A DNA stretch of 64,000 nucleotides from Streptomyces minutiscleroticus (GTDB lineage Bacteria > Actinomycetota > Actinomycetes > Streptomycetales > Streptomycetaceae), in assembly GCF_014650875.1 (NCBI RefSeq), contig NZ_BMVU01000002.1, positions 124,001-188,000 on the forward strand, written 5' to 3'. This document shows positions 55,946-64,000 of the stretch, piece by piece. The position numbers and the translations under genes are program-made. The notes beneath the pieces are model-generated. The model saw only the letters and a program-made list of their open reading frames with translations. It did not search any database and was not told the DNA's origin. The stretch's first letter is position 1; each line of letters starts with the position of its first letter.

Positions 55946-56994
55946 TGACCACCGCACCGTCCGCCGCCGCCCGGCACACCACCACGACCGGCACGAAGAA
56001 CCTGCTCGACCCGGGCTTCGAGCTGACCCTGCGCCCCATGCGCTACCCGGACTTCTACGACCGCTACCGGGACGCGATCAAGAACACCTGGACCGTGGAG
56101 GAGGTCGACCTCCACTCGGACGTCGCCGACCTCGCCAGGCTCACGCCCGAGGAGCAGCACCTCATCGGCCGCCTCGTCGCCTTCTTCGCGACGGGCGACT
56201 CGATCGTGGCGAACAACCTAGTGCTCACCCTCTACAAGCACATCAACTCCCCCGAGGCGCGGCTGTACCTGAGCCGCCAGCTCTTCGAGGAGGCCGTGCA
56301 CGTCCAGTTCTACCTGACGCTCCTGGACACCTACCTGCCCGACCCGGACGACCGGGCCGCCGCGTTCGCCGCCGTGGAGAACATCCCGTCCATCCGCGAG
56401 AAGGCGGAGTTCTGCTTCCGCTGGATGGATTCGGTGGAGGAGATCGACCGGCTGGAGACGAGGGCCGACCGGCGCCGCTTCCTGCTCAACCTCGTCTGCT
56501 TCGCGGCCTGCATCGAGGGGCTGTTCTTCTACGGGGCCTTCGCGTACGTCTACTGGTTCCGCAGCCGGGGCCTGCTGCACGGCCTGGCCACCGGCACCAA
56601 CTGGGTCTTCCGCGACGAGACGATGCACATGTCCTTCGCCTTCGACGTGGTGGACACGGTGCGCAAGGAGGAGCCGGAGCTCTTCGACGACACGCTGGAG
56701 CGGCAGGTCACGGACATGCTGCGGGAGGCCGTCGAGGCCGAGCTGCAGTTCGCCCGCGACCTGTGCGGCGACGGCCTCCCGGGGATGAACACCGACTCGA
56801 TGCGGCAGTACCTGGAGTGCGTGGCCGACCAGCGCCTGACGCGCCTGGGCTTCGCTCCGGTGTACGGCTCCGAGAACCCCTTCTCCTTCATGGAGCTGCA
56901 GGGGGTTCAGGAGCTCACCAACTTCTTCGAGCGGCGCGTGTCGGCGTACCAGGTGGCGGTGGAGGGGACGGTCGGCTTCGACGAGGACTTCTGA
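55945..56994 (+). CDS. nrdB: Class Ia ribonucleotide reductase small subunit
   Basis: 349 residues of ferritin-like fold. Iron ligands and the radical Tyr are in place: FEEAVHVQFY gives Glu, His three later and Tyr seven later, as in E. coli Glu115/His118/Tyr122; FRDETMHMSF supplies the second Glu/His pair. The C-terminal GFDEDF tail should dock on NrdA. GTG 55942 is an alternative start. It is translationally coupled to nrdA. A small minus-strand gene overlaps its last 88 bases. Confidence 0.96.
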   Translation: MTTAPSAAARHTTTTGTKNLLDPGFELTLRPMRYPDFYDRYRDAIKNTWTVEEVDLHSDVADLARLTPEEQHLIGRLVAFFATGDSIVANNLVLTLYKHINSPEARLYLSRQLFEEAVHVQFYLTLLDTYLPDPDDRAAAFAAVENIPSIREKAEFCFRWMDSVEEIDRLETRADRRRFLLNLVCFAACIEGLFFYGAFAYVYWFRSRGLLHGLATGTNWVFRDETMHMSFAFDVVDTVRKEEPELFDDTLERQVTDMLREAVEAELQFARDLCGDGLPGMNTDSMRQYLECVADQRLTRLGFAPVYGSENPFSFMELQGVQELTNFFERRVSAYQVAVEGTVGFDEDF

Positions 56995-57209
56995 TCCCGC
57001 CGGGGGCCCTGGCGGAGGTCCCGCCGGGGCTCCCGTCCGGAGGGGCTGGGGGCCGCGGCGGTCTCCGCCGGGGCCTTCCGGGCCGCCTCCCGCAGCTGCC
57101 GGTCGACGCGGCGCTCGTGGACGTGCCCGATCAGCGAGGGCAGGGCCAGGACCAGGAAGACTCCGAGAACGGTCAGGGTGTCGGTCAGTGCGGTCACGGT
57201 TGCGTCCAT
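56907..57209 (-). CDS. Small single-helix membrane protein antisense to the nrdB 3' end
   Basis: 100 residues: one N-terminal membrane helix (LTDTLTVLGVFLVLALPSLI), then GHVHERRVDRQLREAARK and a Pro/Ser/Arg-rich tail. The helix followed by a charged amphipathic segment looks protein-like, whereas the last ~30 residues, encoded opposite nrdB, may be incidental. An in-frame GTG at 57218 is an alternative start. I do not recognise the family; a true gene is likely but not proven. Confidence 0.5.
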   Translation of the reverse strand: MDATVTALTDTLTVLGVFLVLALPSLIGHVHERRVDRQLREAARKAPAETAAAPSPSGREPRRDLRQGPRRDQKSSSKPTVPSTATWYADTRRSKKLVSS

Positions 57210-57302
57210 GCCGTCCACTGTCGCGCCGTACGCCCGCCGAGGTCAGTGGCAGGACTGCCGTACGCCCTCGAATTACTGCCAGTTCCGCGGCACACTGGCG
57301 GC

Positions 57303-58265
57303 ATGCTGAAGAACGTGGCGGCCGTCCTGCTGGACGGCGTGCACCCCTTCGAACTCGGCGTCGTCTGCGAGGTGTTCGGCCTCGACCGCAGCGACGAGGG
57401 CCTGCCGGTCTACGACTTCGCGGTCGCCTCGGCGGAGGGCCCGACACTGAACACCCACGCGGGCTTCACCCTGCGGACCGAGCACGGCCTGGAGCGGCTG
57501 GAGTCGGCCGACCTCATCGCCGTGCCGGCCGGCGAGTCCTACGTGGGCCGCGACTACCCCGAGGAGCTGCTCGACGCGCTGCGCCGGGCCGTCGACCGCG
57601 GCACCCGGATCCTCAGCGTCTGCTCGGGCGTCTTCGTGCTGGGCGCCGCCGGGCTGCTGGACGGGCGGCGCTGCGCGGTGCACTGGCGCCACGCGGACGA
57701 ACTGGCCCGCCGCCATCCGCGGGCCGTCGTCGAGCCGGACGTGCTGTACGTGGACGAGGACCCGGTGATCACCTCCGCGGGCACGGCGGCGGGCATCGAC
57801 GCCTGCCTGCACATCCTGCGCAAGGAGCACGGCCCGCTGGTCGCCAACGCCGTCGCGCGCCGCATGGTGGTGCCGCCGCACCGCGACGGCGGCCAGGCCC
57901 AGTACATCGAGCGGCCGCTGCCGCGCTCGCAGTGCGACACCGTCGGCGAGGTCCTCGTCTGGATGGAGCGCCACCTGGACGAGGACGTCACCGTCGAGCA
58001 GCTCGCGGCGCGGGCGCACATGTCGCCGCGCACCTTCGCCCGCCGCTTCCAGCAGGAGACGGGCACCACGCCCTACCGCTGGATCCTGCGCCAGCGGGTG
58101 CTGCTGGCCCAGCAGCTGCTGGAGGCCACGGACGAGACGATGGACGCGATCGCGGGCCGCACCGGCTTCGGCAACGCGGCCGCGCTGCGCCATCAGTTCG
58201 TCCGCTCCCTGGGCACGACCCCGCACGCCTACCGCCGCACGTTCCGGGGCCCGCAGGCGGCCTGA
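57303..58265 (+). CDS. nrdS: GlxA-family AraC-type regulator (NrdS)
   Basis: 320 residues. The N-terminal DJ-1/PfpI-like domain (about 1-180) contains VAAVLLDGVHPFELGVVCEV and ILSVCSGVFVLGAAGLLDG with the nucleophile-elbow Cys. The C-terminal domain has two AraC HTHs (VTVEQLAARAHMSPRTFARR ... MDAIAGRTGFGNAAALRHQF). In S. coelicolor the third gene of nrdABS encodes such a protein; its role there is not essential or clear. It lies 308 bases after nrdB here. Confidence 0.88.
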   Translation: MLKNVAAVLLDGVHPFELGVVCEVFGLDRSDEGLPVYDFAVASAEGPTLNTHAGFTLRTEHGLERLESADLIAVPAGESYVGRDYPEELLDALRRAVDRGTRILSVCSGVFVLGAAGLLDGRRCAVHWRHADELARRHPRAVVEPDVLYVDEDPVITSAGTAAGIDACLHILRKEHGPLVANAVARRMVVPPHRDGGQAQYIERPLPRSQCDTVGEVLVWMERHLDEDVTVEQLAARAHMSPRTFARRFQQETGTTPYRWILRQRVLLAQQLLEATDETMDAIAGRTGFGNAAALRHQFVRSLGTTPHAYRRTFRGPQAA

Positions 58266-58344
58266 GACCCCGGACCGTCCCGGGACGGCCGAGCCGGGCG
58301 GCCGGACTGTCGAGCCGGGCCCACCGGGCCGGGCCGGACGGCCG

Positions 58345-59721
58345 CTAGCGCGGCACGGCCCTCAGCAGCAGCCGCTTCGGCCGCAGCGTGATGCCGACCC
58401 GCGTGACGTCCTCGGAGCGCGGCACCTGCTCGAAGCGCCATCTCCGCGCCACCGCCGCGGTGATGAGCGACAACTGGGCCATCGAGAAGTGGTCGCTGGG
58501 GCACTTCCGGTTTCCCACGCTGAAGGGGCTCATGGCGTATTTCGGAACGTCCTGGGCGCGTTCCGGAAGCCATCGGTCGGGGTCGAACTCCAGATTCCTC
58601 TCGTACGACCGCGGATCGCGCTGGATCGCGTACGGGCTGTACACGATGTCGGCCCCGGCGGGGATGCGGTACCCGCCCAGTTCCGTGTCGGTCGTGGCGC
58701 GCCGGGTGAGGATCCATACGGCGGGCCGCACCCGCATCGCCTCGACGACGACGTTGTTCGTGTGCGTCAGCTTCCCGATGTCGTCGAATGCCACCGGCCG
58801 GCCCCCCGCGACCGATTCGACCTCCTCGCTGACCCGCTCGCCGTGCTCCGGGTGCTCGGCGAGCGCGTGCAGGATCCACATGACGGTGGAGGCGACGGTC
58901 TCGCTGCCCGGCGTGACGATGGCGACCACCTGGTCGTGGATCTCCTGCTCGCCGATCGGGTTCCCGTCGTCGTCCTCCGCCTCCAGCAGGGCCGTCAGCA
59001 GGTCGTCCGGCCTCAGCCCCGAGGCCCGGCGCTCGGCGACGATCTCGTCGACGAGCCGGTGCAGATCGGCGAGCGCGCGGTCGAACCGCCGGTTGGCGGG
59101 CAGCGGCAGCCGGTACAGCGGCCCGCAGGAGAGCACCATGCGCCGGTACATCCCGCGGAAGACGGTGGCCAGGGCGACGCTCAGCCGCTCGGCCCGCTCG
59201 TCCATGAAGTCGCCGCGCAGCAGGCAGCGGGCGGTGATGCGCACGGCGACGCGGAACGACTCCGCCGTGCAGTCGACCGTGTCGCCCGGCCGCCAGCGCC
59301 CGGCGAGGGCGTGCGCCTCCTCCTCCATGACCGCCGCGTAGCCGGGTATGGCGTCGAGCCGGAAGGCGGGCTGGATGGTGCGCCGCTGCCTGCGGTGCGT
59401 GGGCCCGTTGTTGGTGGCGACGCCCTGCTTGCCGAGGAGTCCTTCGAGGGCCTCCCAGAGCGGGCCGCCGACGATGTAGTCGGGGCTGGTCAGCAGGGCC
59501 CCGGTGAGAGCGGGCGTGGTGACGGCGTACACCGTCTTGGGGCCGAGGCGCAGGCGGACGACGTCGCCGTGGTCGCGCAGTCCGGACAGGAAGCCCAGGG
59601 GATCTCGCGCCAGTTTCCAGCCGTGGCCGAGCCCGGGCAGCCCGCCCGTCACCGGCGAGGGGGTGCGCGGGGCGGGGGTGCCGGTCGCCGTGACGGGCCG
59701 GGAGGAGGACTCGACGCTCAT
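58345..59721 (-). CDS. cyp170A1: Cytochrome P450 CYP170A1-type (albaflavenone synthase)
   Basis: 458 residues. The haem loop [13 protein letters not shown] supplies the Cys ligand, EAMR is the K-helix ExxR, and [10 protein letters not shown] is the I-helix. It oxidises epi-isozizaene twice to albaflavenols and albaflavenone. CYP170A1 of S. coelicolor is also a moonlighting farnesene synthase with its own Asp-rich motif; the segment [17 protein letters not shown] here resembles such a region. The start overlaps the stop of the terpene synthase gene (ATGA), so expression is coupled. Confidence 0.94.
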   Translation of the reverse strand: MSVESSSRPVTATGTPAPRTPSPVTGGLPGLGHGWKLARDPLGFLSGLRDHGDVVRLRLGPKTVYAVTTPALTGALLTSPDYIVGGPLWEALEGLLGKQGVATNNGPTHRRQRRTIQPAFRLDAIPGYAAVMEEEAHALAGRWRPGDTVDCTAESFRVAVRITARCLLRGDFMDERAERLSVALATVFRGMYRRMVLSCGPLYRLPLPANRRFDRALADLHRLVDEIVAERRASGLRPDDLLTALLEAEDDDGNPIGEQEIHDQVVAIVTPGSETVASTVMWILHALAEHPEHGERVSEEVESVAGGRPVAFDDIGKLTHTNNVVVEAMRVRPAVWILTRRATTDTELGGYRIPAGADIVYSPYAIQRDPRSYERNLEFDPDRWLPERAQDVPKYAMSPFSVGNRKCPSDHFSMAQLSLITAAVARRWRFEQVPRSEDVTRVGITLRPKRLLLRAVPR

Positions 59722-60800
59722 CGTTCACCTGCCTGGTCGCTGACGTACGGGGGTGTGGAGCGGTCGTCCCAGGAGTCGACCCGGTACCGGCCGGATTCGT
59801 GGTGGAACCAGTACACGGAACTGAACCAGTTCCGCATGTTGCCCAGACAGGCCCGCACGGCGCGGCCCAGTCTTCCTCCGGCCGTGCTTCCGTCGTCGAG
59901 CGCTACGGCGAGGCGTAACACCTCTTTCTCGGCGGCCAGGAATTCGGTGATGCATTTCCCGATCCGGCCGCGCATGTCCGTGACGGCCTCTTCGAGCGTC
60001 ATTCCCTCGTGCCGGACGAGGCTGATGCCGAGATTGTGGAATTCGTCGCCCGCTATCTCCTTCGGGAGCGAGCACAGGTCGTTGTACCAGGCGGCGAAAT
60101 CCTGGCAGAGCAGACCGGCCCGCCGATAGGACGGATCCTTCAGGACCCGGTCCGGCAGTTCGCATTCCGCGCTGGGTTCCAGGAGGTCGAGCCAGATCCA
60201 GTGCGCGAAGGTGTGCCGCCGCAGTTCGAGGTATTCCTCGACGTCCGGCACGACGCCGGTCGTGCGGTTCGCGAACTCGCGGTCGTAGGCCTCGATCACC
60301 GCGTGGAAGTGCCGGGCGAACCGCGCGTTCCAGTCGTCGCCGAGGTAGGAGTACAGCCGCGCCACGCTGTCCGAGAAGCCCGCGACCAGCGGGTCCTCGT
60401 GGTGCAGATGGGAAAGCGGTGCGTCCAGGGCCGCGTGCAGCTCGTCCCTGAGCCGGCTCCAGGCGGCCGGCCGGCCGTGGATCACGTCACGGTCGTGGCG
60501 GTCGTCCCAGACGAAGAACCACGCGCTGTAGTCCGCTATCGCCTGCAGGACGTCGTCGGGCGCGCCTATGTAGTAGCCCGCCATCAGGTCGGTGTAGCAC
60601 AATCCGTCGGCATATGCCTCCACGGTGCCGGACGACATGATCTGTTTTTCCAGGAGCCACGCCCTCGTTTTCTCCTGAAGCCGTGGCCAGTAGGGATGGA
60701 GTCGACGGGGAAACCCGGTCTCGATCACCGGGAGGGAGAGCGCCGGTGGGACTTCGACCGCCGCCTGTGTCGATGTGGTGCCGGATGGGAAAGCTGGCAC
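59718..60800 (-). CDS. epi-Isozizaene synthase (class I sesquiterpene cyclase)
   Basis: 360 residues. The first metal motif WDDRHDRD begins at about residue 99, the same position as Asp99 of S. coelicolor EIZS. The NSE motif is NDLCSLPKE, and the C-terminal RY pair is in [18 protein letters not shown]. It cyclises farnesyl diphosphate to epi-isozizaene, the albaflavenone precursor. GAGGGG lies six bases before GTG 60800; an in-frame TTG at 60806 is less likely. Confidence 0.95.
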   Translation of the reverse strand: MPAFPSGTTSTQAAVEVPPALSLPVIETGFPRRLHPYWPRLQEKTRAWLLEKQIMSSGTVEAYADGLCYTDLMAGYYIGAPDDVLQAIADYSAWFFVWDDRHDRDVIHGRPAAWSRLRDELHAALDAPLSHLHHEDPLVAGFSDSVARLYSYLGDDWNARFARHFHAVIEAYDREFANRTTGVVPDVEEYLELRRHTFAHWIWLDLLEPSAECELPDRVLKDPSYRRAGLLCQDFAAWYNDLCSLPKEIAGDEFHNLGISLVRHEGMTLEEAVTDMRGRIGKCITEFLAAEKEVLRLAVALDDGSTAGGRLGRAVRACLGNMRNWFSSVYWFHHESGRYRVDSWDDRSTPPYVSDQAGER

Positions 60801-61030
60801 GAACAACCCCTCTCAGCCGCCTGTCGGCGTCACACCCTTCCCTGTGCCGGGCGTGCGCCGTGGTGCGTATCCCCGCACTTCCCATTCAGCACGACAACTG
60901 ACTGTTTGGGGAACAGATTTGCATCGCTCACTACCCCCCAATGCTGACTACTTCCCCTTGCGCGACTGCTTCCGGATCGTTCGGACCCGGTCGATGCGCA
61001 CAAAGGATCGACTGACTGATGCGCACACGA
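60801..61030 (-). promoter_or_regulatory. Upstream region of the albaflavenone operon
   Basis: Of the 306 bases between the terpene synthase and def, this part has lower GC than its surroundings (60890-61020), as expected of a promoter. I could not fit a confident hexamer pair. A short GACTGACTGATG run lies near 61010-61022. Confidence 0.35.
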
Positions 61031-61066
61031 ACGACGCCCGGCCGGGAGAGTCCGGCCGGGCGTCGT
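61031..61066 (-). terminator. Terminator of def
   Basis: A perfect 15-bp stem (61031-61045 with 61052-61066), loop GAGAGT, 40 bases past the def stop. Confidence 0.85.
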
Positions 61067-61106
61067 GGAGATGTGAGGGGCCTGCGGCCCGTCCGCGCGG
61101 GTGCGC

Positions 61107-61757
61107 TCAGTCGTTGGGGACGACGGGGTAGCGCGGCTCGCTCTCGGCCATCTGCCGCAGCGCGTCCTTGCGCTCGCGCTTGGAGAGGCGGTCGATGTAG
61201 AGGGAGCCGTAGAGGTGGTCCGTCTCGTGCTGGAGGCAGCGCGCGAAGTAGCCCGTGCCCCGCACCTTGATCGGGTTGCCCTTCTCGTCCTGCCCGGTGA
61301 CCTCGGCGTAGTCGGGGCGGGCCAGCGACGCGTACGCGCCCGGCACGGACAGGCAGCCCTCGTTGCTGTCGTCCAGCCGGCGTCTGTCGGCGGGCAGCTC
61401 GACCAGCCTGGGGTTGCAGACCACGCCCACGTGCCGGACGCCCTCGTCGTCCTGGCAGTCGTAGACGAAGACCTTCAGGTCGACGCCGATCTGGTTGGCG
61501 GCCAGGCCCACGCCCTCGGCGGTGCGCTGGCTGGCGAACATGTCGTCGACGAGCTTCGCCAGCTCGTCGTCGAACTCGGTGACGTCCCTGGTCTCCTTGT
61601 GCAGCACGGGGTTGCCGACGACCGTGATGGGCCGCGAGGTGCCGCGCTCGCGGTAGGCCGCCTCGCGCTTCTCGGTGTCCTCGGTGTCGATGACGTAACC
61701 GTCGTCGTCCACGGGGAGCACGCCCGCGTGCTGCTGATCGGTGTCCTGCTGCGCCAT
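61107..61757 (-). CDS. def: Peptide deformylase
   Basis: 216 residues with the three deformylase motifs: [18 protein letters not shown] (metal Cys) and HETDHLYG (HExxH-like with HETDH). A ~45-residue polar N-terminal extension ([18 protein letters not shown]) is longer than in E. coli. It removes the formyl group from nascent proteins in the cytosol. Confidence 0.95.
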   Translation of the reverse strand: MAQQDTDQQHAGVLPVDDDGYVIDTEDTEKREAAYRERGTSRPITVVGNPVLHKETRDVTEFDDELAKLVDDMFASQRTAEGVGLAANQIGVDLKVFVYDCQDDEGVRHVGVVCNPRLVELPADRRRLDDSNEGCLSVPGAYASLARPDYAEVTGQDEKGNPIKVRGTGYFARCLQHETDHLYGSLYIDRLSKRERKDALRQMAESEPRYPVVPND

Positions 61758-61822
61758 GACCGACGTACGCCTTCCTGAACCGGACCGGGGGTGATCGTGC
61801 GGGTACAGCCTACGACCAGCGG

Positions 61823-62803
61823 TCAGCAGACCTCTTCCAGATCCCGCCAGTCACGGGAGTCCGGGCTGTCCGCGACCCAGCCGTCCAGCAGCCCGCGCAC
61901 CAGCGAGGCGGGCGCGGCCAGGCCGCACTCGCGCTCGGGCACCCACAGCTGCCCGTCCGTGCGGTGGCCGAGCGGCCCGGGGTGTCCCGGCTCGCTGTGG
62001 TCGTGCGGGTCGAGGTGCTCGCCGTCGCCCTCGTCGGACGGCATCCGCGACTCCGAGCACAGCCGGCACAGCAGCCGTACGGAGGAGGACCAGTCCTCGG
62101 CCGCGAAGCCCGCGTCGGCCGCCAGCCTCTCCAGCGCGTCCCGGTCCTCCTCGGTGGCCGCCTCCAGGAGCACCACCCAGGTCGGCACGGGCGAGGGGGC
62201 CCACAGCTCGATCTCGTCGAAGACGGGGTAGGTGTGCCCGGCCGCGGTCGTCCGCTCGCCGTGCGGCACCCCGTCGTGCAGCACGACCTCGCCCCAGCGC
62301 CGCCCGGAGGACGGCAGCGGGATCGACAGCACCTCCACCCGGGCCGGGTCGAGGCGCCGGCCCCAGACGACCTCGGCCTCGCCCTCGGGCGACAGCCGCA
62401 CGGCCGCGCTGCCCAGGTGCATCCCGGCCGGCTCGCCGGAGTCGGCCGCCCCGCCGGGCACCCGCAGTCCGTACGCCTGCCAGGCCCGGCGGGCCAGCGG
62501 CCAGTCCTGCAGGGCGGTGGCGGCGATGCCGACGTTCCACCAGTCCGGCGCCCCGGTCTCGCGGTCGAGCAGGGCGACGGCGCGCAGGCCCGCGGCGCGC
62601 GCCTGCTCCCAGTCGTGCCGGAACTTGTGCAGCAGGGCGAGGTTGAACCACGACTCGGACAGCCAGGGCTCCAGGTCCGCGGCGCGGGTGAGCAGGGCTC
62701 CCGCGTCCTCGTACCGGCCGTCGCCGATGAGCGTGAACGCGCGGTCCGTGGCCTGCCGCCACGAGGCGGAGGGCCGGTGCCGTCCCTTGCCGAAGATCCT
62801 CAC
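61823..62803 (-). CDS. TPR-containing hypothetical protein
   Basis: 326 residues. The N-terminal ~110 residues form tetratricopeptide-like helices ([60 protein letters not shown]). The rest is a mixed domain with two Cys in LLCRLCSES and a His/Asp-rich [13 protein letters not shown] segment that might bind metal. Function unknown. GTG start; the frame extends to 62917 without a ribosome site. Confidence 0.8.
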   Translation of the reverse strand: MRIFGKGRHRPSASWRQATDRAFTLIGDGRYEDAGALLTRAADLEPWLSESWFNLALLHKFRHDWEQARAAGLRAVALLDRETGAPDWWNVGIAATALQDWPLARRAWQAYGLRVPGGAADSGEPAGMHLGSAAVRLSPEGEAEVVWGRRLDPARVEVLSIPLPSSGRRWGEVVLHDGVPHGERTTAAGHTYPVFDEIELWAPSPVPTWVVLLEAATEEDRDALERLAADAGFAAEDWSSSVRLLCRLCSESRMPSDEGDGEHLDPHDHSEPGHPGPLGHRTDGQLWVPERECGLAAPASLVRGLLDGWVADSPDSRDWRDLEEVC

Positions 62804-62920
62804 GATTCCCGCCTGCCAGTTCGTCGGAGAGCGTGCAGCCTCGGGCCGGACTGTGCCCCCTTGTGTCCTGTCCCTCGCATCCAACCACGGACGGTCCCGG
62901 GGCCGCTCATTACCCATGGG

Positions 62921-64000
62921 TTACCCCGTCCGGGGCAGGGTCAGACCGCCCCGCGCCACCACGCGGGCCAGCGACTCCACGACCTCCGGCTGGTAGTCGC
63001 GGGCGGTGGCCAGGCGCAGCTCCTCCAGCGCGCGCAGCGATCCGGCGGGCCCGGCGGCCCGCGCCTTCTCCTCGTAGGCGTTGACGGCCCGCACGACACG
63101 GGCGCTGACCGGCTGCTCGCGGTAGGGGTCGGCCTGCCGCTCCACCACCACGGCGACCTCGGCGTCCACCCCGGTCTGGCGCACCACCGCCCCGCCGAGC
63201 AGGGCGATCCGCCGCTGCCGCGCCGGATCGAGGGCGGCGGTGGCGCCCTCGGGCACGGGATCGACCAGTGAGAGCTGCCCGATGTCGTGCATCAGCGCCG
63301 CGTACTCCAGGACGGTCAGCTCGGGCTCGGACAGGCCCAGGTCGCGTCCGACGGCCCGGCTGAGCGCGGCCACGCGGTGGGCGTGGCCCGCGGGCGTGTA
63401 CCCGGCGATCTCGGTGGCCCGCGCGAGGGAGGCGATGGTCTGCCGGTAGGTGGCGCGCACGGCCGTGCAGCGCCGGAAGGCCAGCTGGGTGAGGAGCAGC
63501 GGCAGGGAGAACAGGGGCAGGGCCCACAGCCCGGCCACGGCGACGGCCGGGGCCATCACGGCTCCGGTCGCGCACACCGCGGACCCGATGCCGAGCACGG
63601 CCCGCAGCTCGTCGCGGAGCAGCGGGCCGAGGGGCCAGCCGGTGCGGGCGCGCGCCAGGACGGCGGCGAGCAGGGCGTCGCACAGCACGGTGAGCGCGAG
63701 CAGGGCGACGAGGAACACGGCGTACCAGGGGCCGTCCTCCCGCGGCAGCGCGCCGCGCGCGTGCAGGGGCTGGAAGCAGAACGCGGCGAACGCGGTGGTC
63801 AGCACGCGCCGGGCCAGATGGTCGGCGCAGGGCCCGCGGCCCGAGGAGACGTGCGGGACGCAGCCGGCGAGCGCGGCGGCGGTCACGACCGCCACGACCT
63901 GGGGGGCGCCGTGGTGCGTGGGGTGCCCGGCGTCCGCGCCGAGGAGCGCGTAGGCGAGGGCGCCGGCCGCGCCGAGGGGCGCGGCCTCGCGTCCGCCGCC
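62921..64000 (-). CDS. Membrane HD-domain (HD-GYP-like) phosphohydrolase, 5' end outside window
   Basis: Partial; open to the window edge, so the start is missing. At least four membrane helices occupy the N-terminal part (for example AVFLVALLALTVLCDALLAAV). A cytosolic HD domain follows: GHAHRVAALSRAVGRDLGLS and EYAALMHDIGQLSLVDPV with the HD metal pair. It resembles HD-GYP phosphodiesterases, but a clear GYP motif was not found, so cyclic-di-GMP hydrolysis is uncertain. Confidence 0.8.
   Translation of the reverse strand, partial: GGGREAAPLGAAGALAYALLGADAGHPTHHGAPQVVAVVTAAALAGCVPHVSSGRGPCADHLARRVLTTAFAAFCFQPLHARGALPREDGPWYAVFLVALLALTVLCDALLAAVLARARTGWPLGPLLRDELRAVLGIGSAVCATGAVMAPAVAVAGLWALPLFSLPLLLTQLAFRRCTAVRATYRQTIASLARATEIAGYTPAGHAHRVAALSRAVGRDLGLSEPELTVLEYAALMHDIGQLSLVDPVPEGATAALDPARQRRIALLGGAVVRQTGVDAEVAVVVERQADPYREQPVSARVVRAVNAYEEKARAAGPAGSLRALEELRLATARDYQPEVVESLARVVARGGLTLPRTG

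Overview
The window is high-GC actinobacterial chromosome, almost certainly Streptomyces. The evidence is the strong G/C third-position bias and frequent GTG starts, together with these marker genes: WhiB-like WblE, SigH with its anti-sigma partner, the DasR/DasABC chitosugar system, NiSOD with SodX, the NrdABS operon, CYP170A1 with epi-isozizaene synthase, and the EshA/EshB-type encapsulin. Gene order resembles the known S. coelicolor core region that carries these genes; that synteny comes from memory, not a search. I saw no insertion sequence, prophage, CRISPR array, tRNA or rRNA. Genes run off both ends: a CvnA-type sensor kinase at the left and an HD-domain membrane protein at the right.

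Layout. 1-11 kb: nitrate-sensor-type kinase, PP2C-like protein, MarR regulator, secreted GH25 lysozyme, Lon protease behind an HspR (HAIR) operator, spermidine-synthase-like protein, and an OmpR/HAMP two-component pair. 11-21.5 kb: the fused 2-oxoglutarate decarboxylase/dehydrogenase Kgd, small proteins, a DUF4097-PadR pair with an apparent operator, an alcohol-dehydrogenase-family oxidoreductase and malic enzyme. 22-25 kb: a polar amino-acid ABC importer operon. 25-27.3 kb: methyltransferase, CGNR zinc-finger protein, SodX and SodN. 27.6-31 kb: a polyprenyl diphosphate synthase with a disordered N-terminus beside a cyclic-nucleotide-binding family 2B encapsulin. 31-34.7 kb: amidase, PLP enzyme, Na+/H+ antiporter and UBP zinc finger. 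35-40.5 kb: anti-sigma factor and SigH, lipid kinase, WblE and PdtaS-type kinase. 40.5-48 kb: the GlcNAc/chitosugar block (nagB, GH3, dasC, dasB, dasA, dasR) with several dre operators. 48-52.6 kb: CstA, YbdD, DUF3311 protein and a solute:sodium symporter. 53-58 kb: nrdA, nrdB and an AraC-type regulator behind NrdR boxes and a cobalamin riboswitch. 58-61 kb: cyp170A1 and epi-isozizaene synthase. 61-64 kb: peptide deformylase, a TPR protein and the HD protein.

How the parts work together. The window is mainly core metabolism and signalling: TCA-cycle entry (Kgd, malic enzyme), aminosugar uptake and catabolism under DasR, deoxynucleotide synthesis under B12 and NrdR control, nickel-dependent superoxide defence, and stress and developmental sigma control. 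Two terpenoid loci sit about 29 kb apart: the encapsulin-prenyl synthase pair and the albaflavenone pair. The observations most worth following are the encapsulin/prenyl-synthase compartment, an orphan dre site between the pdtaS-type kinase and nagB, a long inverted repeat between nagB and the GH3 gene, and the layered control region of nrdAB.
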